6,226 nt of DNA, taken from Chloroflexota bacterium. Its GTDB lineage: Bacteria > Chloroflexota > Dehalococcoidia > GIF9 > UBA5629. Positions 1 to 4,602 of the stretch are shown in pieces. Made by a program: the position numbers and the translations under genes. The stretch is taken from NCBI GenBank assembly GCA_020354105.1, contig CP070642.1:60071-66296 (forward strand). The letters are read 5' to 3'. The notes beneath the pieces were generated by a model. The model worked only from the letters and a program-made list of their open reading frames with translations, ran no database searches and was not told the DNA's origin. Position 1 is the stretch's first letter. Each line of letters opens with the position of its first letter.

Positions 1-1128
1 AAAAAGGGGATGATGCGGCTAGTGTTTGGTCTGGGAACTCGCGCGGTTAACCGCGTGAGCGGCGATTATCCCAGAATGATCGCAGTCAGCCACCCTAACA
101 TCAGGCCAGAGATTGGTATGGAGGTAGCCAAGTATTCCCAGCGAATGGTAGACCTTCTTAACCTCGAAGAAAAGACTTTTGAGACTAGACCTTTTGTTGA
201 AGTAATTAAGGGAGACAGATACCCCGCTCTGAATTTGCTTACATCTGAGATAGCTGATGGCTACCTGCGTGACTGGTTCGCAACTTCAACTGATGGCTCT
301 GAGAAAAAACTAGTCTTGACCTTTAACGGTCTGATAGACCGAACCAAGATTGTCAAAATAATCGGGGAGATATTAGTCAAGTTGGAGAAAGCATGGGGGC
401 AGCCGCTAGATATTGAATTCACAGCCTATGTTGACGTCGGGCGTAATGTAAGGACCAACTTGCTGCAATGTCGGTCATTGCGCGTGCCCACGCTAGCTGG
501 TGTAAAAGGCAGCATACCCGAAGAGCTGCCTAGAGGGCAAATACTTTTCCGCTCTAATCGCGCGATAAATGCCGGAATGGTCAGCGACATTCGCTACATC
601 ATCTACATAGATCCCAGGAAATATGCCGAAGTAGCCACAATAGATACCAAGAAGTCTCTTGGACGAGTGATCGGCAAGCTGAATGACGAGTTGCGTAACA
701 AGGAAGGCAAAGTCATGTCAATGGGACCAGGGCGGTGGGGCAGTAATAACATCGACCTTGGTGTTAATGTAGGCTATGCAGACATAGACGCCACTGCTGT
801 TCTGGTAGAGATTGCCCGCGAGGAGGCGGGACACGTTCCAGAAGTCTCTTATGGTACTCACTTCTTCCAAGACTTGGTGGAGTCTGACATACTCTATCTT
901 CCAGTTTATCCCGATGATGCTACTACTGATTTTAATACTGAATTCTTTTCCCATTCACCCAACATACTGAAAGACTTGCTGCCGGAACTAAGCAATCTCG
1001 AGGACATTGTACATGTTATTGATGTACCAAGGGCATCCGGTGGCGCTCTAGCCAAAGTCATCGCTGACCCGGAGACTCGCAATGCTGTCTGTTTCTTAGA
1101 TAGAAGCAGAATGACAAATACTAATTAA
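1..1128 (+). CDS. PEP/pyruvate-binding domain protein (PEP synthase N-domain-like), 5' partial
   Basis: This is the C-terminal part of a protein carrying the ATP-grasp-like PEP/pyruvate-binding domain found in PEP synthase and pyruvate phosphate dikinase. The frame is open from base 1 (codons K-K-G before the Met codons at 10). The stretch around them, MMRLVFGLGTRAVNR, is normally internal to the domain, so the true start is upstream and the Met at 10 is not the start. Numbering from that Met, the domain end runs through residues 1-165. A conserved tail follows, with GPGRWGSNN at 239-247 and YGTHFFQDLVES at 281-292. This tail is typical of a subfamily of long PEP-synthase-like proteins that end here. 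I see no swivelling phosphohistidine domain (TxGGxxxHxxI) or PEP-binding TIM barrel in the visible part, so classical PEP synthase activity is doubtful. Substrate and reaction are unknown. The stop lies 15 bases before the glutamate synthase-like gene, indicating one operon. Confidence 0.85.
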   Translation, partial: KKGMMRLVFGLGTRAVNRVSGDYPRMIAVSHPNIRPEIGMEVAKYSQRMVDLLNLEEKTFETRPFVEVIKGDRYPALNLLTSEIADGYLRDWFATSTDGSEKKLVLTFNGLIDRTKIVKIIGEILVKLEKAWGQPLDIEFTAYVDVGRNVRTNLLQCRSLRVPTLAGVKGSIPEELPRGQILFRSNRAINAGMVSDIRYIIYIDPRKYAEVATIDTKKSLGRVIGKLNDELRNKEGKVMSMGPGRWGSNNIDLGVNVGYADIDATAVLVEIAREEAGHVPEVSYGTHFFQDLVESDILYLPVYPDDATTDFNTEFFSHSPNILKDLLPELSNLEDIVHVIDVPRASGGALAKVIADPETRNAVCFLDRSRMTNTN

Positions 1129-1132
1129 CAAC

Positions 1133-1138
1133 AGGAGG
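1133..1138 (+). promoter_or_regulatory. Ribosome binding site of the glutamate synthase-like gene
   Basis: AGGAGG sits 5 bases before the ATG at 1144, inside the 15-base gap after the upstream stop codon. It is a near-perfect Shine-Dalgarno site. It fixes the start and supports independent translation initiation within a shared transcript. Confidence 0.85.
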
Positions 1139-1143
1139 AAAAA

Positions 1144-2820
1144 ATGAATCTACAGAGACCAAATGCCAATGATACCACCAGAACAGCCAACCGCTCCAAA
1201 AGCGTTGTGCCAATGAGTGGACTTTGCAGTCGGTGTATTGACAGTTGTACCGGAAACTGCGAGGTTTTCAAGGCATCCTTTCGCAGCCGAGAGCTAATCT
1301 ATCCTGGTCCTTTCGGGGAAATCACTGCGGGGGGAGACAAGAACTATCCAGTTGACTACTCACACCTTAATATCCAAGGTTATGCACTTGGAGCAAAGGG
1401 GCTACCAGAGGGGGTTATAGCTAACTCAGATACAGCCCTTTTCCCGGCGGTAAACACGGAGACTGAATACGGCTGGGATAGAAGAGTCAAGATGCGCCTA
1501 CCCATATTCACCGGAGCACTAGGTTCTACCGAGATTGCTCGTAAGAACTGGGAACATTTTGCTGTTGGCGCTGCCCTGACTGGAATTACTCTCGTTTGCG
1601 GCGAAAATGTTTGCGGCATTGACCCCAGGCTTGAACTCGATAGTCACGGAAAGATCATTTCTGCACCGGATATGGACCGTCGAATTGAAGTATACCGTCG
1701 CTACCATAATAACTATGGTGAGATCCTGGTACAGATGAACGTTGAGGATACTAGGCTGGGTGTTGCCGAGTACATAATCCAGAAACACGGACTGGACACC
1801 ATTGAGTTGAAATGGGGGCAGGGCGCCAAATGTATTGGCGGCGAGATAAAGGTTAACAGCCTTGAGCGTGCTCTAGAACTTCAGAGGCGAGGCTACATTA
1901 TAACTCCCGACCCTTCACACCCACTCAGCCAGGCAAGCTTCAGAGATGGCTCACTAAAGGAATTTGAGCGCCACAGTCGCCTCGTCTTTATTGATGAAGA
2001 AAGCTTCTATACTGAGGTTGAACGATTACGGAACCTGGGCTTCAAGCGAATCACCCTGAAAACGGGTGCGTATAGTCTGCGTGAGCTGGCGATGGCAATT
2101 AAGTGGGGAGCAGAAGCCCAAATAGACCTGTTGACCATAGATGGCGCTGGCGGTGGCACTGGGATGAGCCCCTGGCGCATGATGGAGGAATGGGGTATAC
2201 CCAGTCTGTATCTGCACTCTGCCGCCTATGATTTCTGTAGGAGGTTAGCTAATAAAGGTGAGCGTGTCCCCGATATTGCCTTTGGTGGCGGCTTTAGCAG
2301 TGAGGATGGTGTTTTCAAGGCACTGGCTCTAGGGGCACCTTTCACCAAAGCGGTATGTATGGGACGGGCTCTGATGATCCCCGGTATGGTGGGGAAAAAT
2401 ATCACCCAGTGGCTTAATGAGGGTAAGTTGCCCAATACCGTCAGCCAGTTTGGCTCGACTCCAGAAGAAATATTTATCTGCTACGAAGAGGTTAAAGATT
2501 TGGTCGGCGCTGATGAAATGAAGAATATCCCACTTGGTGCGGTGGGAATATACAGCTACGCTGAAAAGATAAGAGTAGGGTTACAGCAACTAATGGCGGG
2601 TGCCAGGTGTTTTAGTATTCCCGCAATAAGCCGTAGTGACCTAATGTCACTCACTGAGGAATGTGCTAAAGTCACGGGGATACCTTACCTGATGAACGCT
2701 TACCGAGATGAGGCTATGGAGATTATCGATGGGCGTCATAATGGGCTTGATGAGGATTATATTCTCGGTTCATTGGTTAGCTGTATAGGTACTTCTCGCA
2801 GATTCAGAACCTACGAATAA
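1144..2820 (+). CDS. FMN-binding glutamate synthase family protein
   Basis: A complete 558-residue protein homologous to the FMN-binding synthase domain of glutamate synthase (GltB central/FMN region, TIM barrel). Visible family motifs are GQGAK at 225-229 (compare GQGAKPGxGG in GltB), DGAGGGTG at 333-340, the phosphate-binding FGGGFSS at 380-386, and the ALGA...CMGRALM segment near 396-410 that closes the FMN site. In GltB this domain reductively combines ammonia with 2-oxoglutarate on FMN. There is no glutamine amidotransferase domain and no GXGXG domain here. The usual C-terminal CHxxxCPxGV cluster motif after the FMN site is absent. Instead the N-terminus carries C28-x2-C31-x3-C35-x3-C39, which could hold an iron-sulfur cluster; this is inference. 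The ATG is set by AGGAGG 5 bases upstream. It shares an operon with the PEP/pyruvate-binding gene. The family is confident. The actual reaction (glutamate synthesis or another FMN redox step) is not established. Confidence 0.88.
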   Translation: MNLQRPNANDTTRTANRSKSVVPMSGLCSRCIDSCTGNCEVFKASFRSRELIYPGPFGEITAGGDKNYPVDYSHLNIQGYALGAKGLPEGVIANSDTALFPAVNTETEYGWDRRVKMRLPIFTGALGSTEIARKNWEHFAVGAALTGITLVCGENVCGIDPRLELDSHGKIISAPDMDRRIEVYRRYHNNYGEILVQMNVEDTRLGVAEYIIQKHGLDTIELKWGQGAKCIGGEIKVNSLERALELQRRGYIITPDPSHPLSQASFRDGSLKEFERHSRLVFIDEESFYTEVERLRNLGFKRITLKTGAYSLRELAMAIKWGAEAQIDLLTIDGAGGGTGMSPWRMMEEWGIPSLYLHSAAYDFCRRLANKGERVPDIAFGGGFSSEDGVFKALALGAPFTKAVCMGRALMIPGMVGKNITQWLNEGKLPNTVSQFGSTPEEIFICYEEVKDLVGADEMKNIPLGAVGIYSYAEKIRVGLQQLMAGARCFSIPAISRSDLMSLTEECAKVTGIPYLMNAYRDEAMEIIDGRHNGLDEDYILGSLVSCIGTSRRFRTYE

Positions 2821-2830
2821 TTGATGTAGC

Positions 2831-2970
2831 ATGATAGCACGGACAGAGGAGGGACTCTTTGAACTGGACGTGGATACACTTATCCCGGCGGCCATAGAAA
2901 ACGTGATAACCGCTTCTTAAGGGCTATCGAACGTATAGTAGAGGCAATGAAGCTCCGTGGCTGGGTTTAG
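2831..2970 (+). pseudogene. Glutamate dehydrogenase (Glu/Leu/Phe/Val family) C-terminal remnant, internally deleted
   Basis: Two adjoining pieces in different frames match the C-terminal half of glutamate dehydrogenase. Piece one, about 2840-2911, encodes ELDVDTLIPAAIENVIT, the conserved segment of the NAD(P)-binding domain (ELDxDxLIPAAxENxIT). Piece two, 2908-2970, lies in another frame and encodes AIERIVEAMKLRGWV followed by a TAG. It matches the extreme C-terminus of the family (compare AVxRVYxAMxxRGWV in archaeal and clostridial enzymes). The roughly one hundred residues that normally separate these segments, including the EGANGP motif and the following helices, are missing, and the join is out of frame. 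The entire catalytic N-terminal domain is also absent. The remnant begins about 10-20 bases after the stop of the glutamate synthase-like gene, so an intact glutamate dehydrogenase probably once lay in or near this operon. The read is by motif recognition, without alignment. Confidence 0.75.
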
Positions 2971-3091
2971 CACCTTGAACTAATTGTTAATTCGGGTAAC
3001 AAACGTCTGGAATGTCATATCTGCTCATCACATTTGGAAGGTGATATTCTCAAGTCAAATGCTATCTATATGAATAAGCCGGCTCATGAGG

Positions 3092-3097
3092 TATAAT
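3092..3097 (+). promoter_or_regulatory. Possible -10 element (TATAAT) before the ABC ATPase remnant
   Basis: A perfect TATAAT lies 34 bases before the TTG that appears to start the ABC ATPase remnant. The expected -35 position (3069-3074, TATGAA) matches consensus poorly, and there is no TGn extension. It may be the surviving promoter of the lost transporter gene, or chance in AT-rich sequence. Confidence 0.3.
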
Positions 3098-3131
3098 ACT
3101 TTATCCGATTACAGAATCGAGGCATTTCTAT

Positions 3132-3311
3132 TTGCTTGCGGTACATGTAGAGAATCTAGTCAAGACATATGATAGCCGACGTGTGCTTGACGGAGTTAAC
3201 CTTGATGCGCAAGAAGGCGAGTTCTATGCTCTGATGGGGCCAAATGGTTCGGGCAAGACTACACCGATACAGTCTTATACTCAAGACTCGCTTGGAAGCT
3301 CGAGTAATTAA
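3132..3311 (+). pseudogene. ABC transporter ATP-binding protein, N-terminal remnant
   Basis: A 59-codon open frame starting at a TTG, with GAGG at 3119-3122 placed 9 bases upstream. It encodes a typical ABC ATPase N-terminus: VHVENLVKTYDSRRVLDGV (first beta strands), then LDAQEGEFYALM and the Walker A GPNGSGKTT at residues 36-44. Homology fades just after (TPIQ; the P would need only CTG to CCG from the usual TTLIQ), and the frame stops at TAA 3309-3311. The Q-loop, LSGGQ signature, Walker B and H-loop are all missing in every frame I read downstream. A functional ATPase is excluded. The style of the N-terminus suggests an ABC-2/export-type or simple importer ATPase, but the subfamily cannot be decided. 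No permease gene is nearby. Most likely a deletion removed the rest. Confidence 0.75.
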
Positions 3312-3397
3312 TCAACCTCTGTAAACTGTAAAGGCACAGCCGCGATAAAAGCCTTGCCCGATTTTTCTTACATGAGGCTGGTAACTAGGTGGGATTC

Positions 3398-3427
3398 TTG
3401 ACTAAGATATTGGACAAGCAAGATAAT
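3398..3427 (+). promoter_or_regulatory. Sigma-70-type promoter for the flavoprotein / asparagine synthetase-like operon
   Basis: TTGACT at 3398-3403 and GATAAT at 3422-3427 are separated by 18 bases. Each hexamer matches consensus at five of six positions. Transcription would begin near 3434, giving a leader of about 40 bases before the GTG at 3476. Its place at the right edge of the degraded interval, with no intact gene between it and the operon, supports the call. Confidence 0.6.
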
Positions 3428-3466
3428 AGGGCATCTGTTTAGTTATTCCATCATTCTCAAGAGCAA

Positions 3467-3472
3467 AGAGGA
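3467..3472 (+). promoter_or_regulatory. Ribosome binding site deciding the GTG start at 3476
   Basis: AGAGGA ends 3 bases before the GTG at 3476. The spacing is short, but this is the only purine-rich match nearby, and the protein started here begins exactly where the FAD-binding first strand of the family begins (PVEIDVAIIGAG). Confidence 0.55.
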
Positions 3473-3475
3473 TAA

Positions 3476-4588
3476 GTGCCTGTCGAAATTGATGTAGCAA
3501 TCATTGGTGCCGGTGTAATTGGCCTGGCTACGGCTCATGAAATCGCACAAGGGGAAAAAGTAGTTTTCGTCTTTGAAAAGAGCCGTACTTTTGGGCTCGA
3601 AACCAGTAGCAGAAATAGTGAAGTAATTCATGCTGGCATCTATTATCCTGAGGACTCCCTTAAGGCTAAGCTTTGTATAGAAGGCAAAAATCTGCTTTAC
3701 AGGCTTTGTGATAGGCATAATATCGCCTATAAGAAGTCTGGCAAGATTATCGTGGCAGCAGATGAAAACGAGATTAACTGGCTCGAAGAGCTTTACAAGC
3801 AAGGGAAAAAAAATAGCGTCGAAGATTTAATGCTTCTTCCACGGACAGAATTAAAGAAACTTGAGCCAAACATCGAAGCAAGAGCTGGACTATTATCCCC
3901 TTCCAGCGGAATTTTAGATTCCTACTCTCTGCTGAAGTTTCTCTACAGCCAAGCGAGGGGAAAGGGAGCTGAGTTTGTCTTCAATACAGAGGTGATAGGA
4001 ATAGAAAGGGCAGGGACAAAGTATAAAATTCAAATCAAGGACCGAGATGGGATTTCTGCTCTTATTGCACATGTTGTCGTGAACTGCGCTGGCTTGAACT
4101 CTGACAGGATAGCTCAGCTTGCCGGGATAGACATAGCTAAATCAGGTTACAAGCTTCATTATTGCAAAGGCGAATACTTCAGTCTGAATTCAAAATATAA
4201 AAATCTTGTAAGCAGGCTCATCTACCCAGCCCCAGAGCAAGCTGGACATGGAATTCATTGGAGACAGGCACTCGATGGCAGGGTGCTACTTGGCCCTAGT
4301 GCCCACTATGTTAAAGAGATAAATTATGCGGTTGATGAGACACACAAACAAGCCTTCTATGATTCAGTTAAACAATTCCTTCCTCTTGTTGACATTGAAG
4401 ATTTAGCCCCGGAATCTGCTGGTATAAGACCAAAGCTTCAAGGGCCAGGCGACGACTTCCGAGATTTCATTATTACACATGAAGAGAAAGCGGGCTTCCC
4501 TGGCTTAATAAATCTAATCGGGATAGAATCACCCGGGCTCACCGCCTCGCTTGCCATTGCCAGATACGTGAGCAAAATAATGTCATAA
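3476..4588 (+). CDS. lhgO: FAD-dependent oxidoreductase, L-2-hydroxyglutarate dehydrogenase/oxidase family
   Basis: A complete 370-residue flavoprotein of the DAO superfamily, close to the usual length of the LhgO/L2HGDH family. The N-terminus holds the dinucleotide-binding GAGVIG (11-16) with the acidic residue E34 at the end of the second strand for the FAD ribose. The family block ETSSRNSEVIHAGIYYP follows at 42-58, including His52. Near the C-terminus are GIRPKLQGPGDDF and the FAD-contacting GIESPGLTASLA. Family members oxidise L-2-hydroxyglutarate to 2-oxoglutarate and pass electrons to quinone or oxygen; the exact substrate here is not proved, since related DAO proteins use other 2-hydroxy acids. 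No signal peptide or membrane segment is seen. Translation starts at a GTG. A strong promoter lies about 50 bases upstream, and the asparagine synthetase-like gene follows 14 bases after the stop, so the two form an operon. Confidence 0.85.
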   Translation: MPVEIDVAIIGAGVIGLATAHEIAQGEKVVFVFEKSRTFGLETSSRNSEVIHAGIYYPEDSLKAKLCIEGKNLLYRLCDRHNIAYKKSGKIIVAADENEINWLEELYKQGKKNSVEDLMLLPRTELKKLEPNIEARAGLLSPSSGILDSYSLLKFLYSQARGKGAEFVFNTEVIGIERAGTKYKIQIKDRDGISALIAHVVVNCAGLNSDRIAQLAGIDIAKSGYKLHYCKGEYFSLNSKYKNLVSRLIYPAPEQAGHGIHWRQALDGRVLLGPSAHYVKEINYAVDETHKQAFYDSVKQFLPLVDIEDLAPESAGIRPKLQGPGDDFRDFIITHEEKAGFPGLINLIGIESPGLTASLAIARYVSKIMS

Positions 4589-4591
4589 TTC

Positions 4592-4596
4592 AAGGT
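4592..4596 (+). promoter_or_regulatory. Ribosome binding site of the asparagine synthetase-like gene
   Basis: AAGGT ends 6 bases before the ATG at 4603, within the 14-base gap after the flavoprotein stop. It supports this Met as the start. That matters because the residue after Met is alanine and not the expected catalytic cysteine. Confidence 0.6.
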
Positions 4597-4602
4597 CTCT
4601 TT

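Larger units (their letters stand above)
2821..3475 (+). other. Degraded interval between two operons
   Basis: These 655 bases hold no intact gene. They contain a glutamate dehydrogenase remnant (2831-2970), an ABC ATPase remnant (3132-3311) and a promoter for the right-hand operon (3398-3427). Between the remnants, 2971-3093 stays open in one frame for 41 codons and includes a C-x2-C pair (ECHIC), but there is no ATG, GTG or TTG start with a ribosome site, and an open run of this length is expected fairly often by chance. After the TAA at 3309 the ATPase frame stays open again to 3398 without recognisable homology. The reverse strand shows nothing I recognise. I read the interval as decaying sequence left after deletions. 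Confidence 0.7.

Noticed and set aside
10..12. ATG at 10 as the true start of the first gene
   Set aside because: The frame is open to base 1, there is little room for a ribosome site, and the sequence around it is internal to the PEP/pyruvate-binding domain. The gene is 5' partial.
3331..3366. Possible intrinsic terminator: AAGGC/GCCTT stem followed by TTTTT
   Set aside because: The stem is only 5 base pairs with a 15-base loop, and the T run starts 6 bases after the stem. This is too weak to call.
2821..3475. Insertion sequence or mobile element as the cause of the degraded interval
   Set aside because: There is no transposase-like reading frame on either strand, no terminal inverted repeats were seen, and the recognisable pieces are metabolic and transporter genes.
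3443..3802. Reverse-strand open frame of 119 codons
   Set aside because: It lies almost wholly opposite the clear flavoprotein gene and has no recognisable domain or ribosome site. It is a shadow of that gene.
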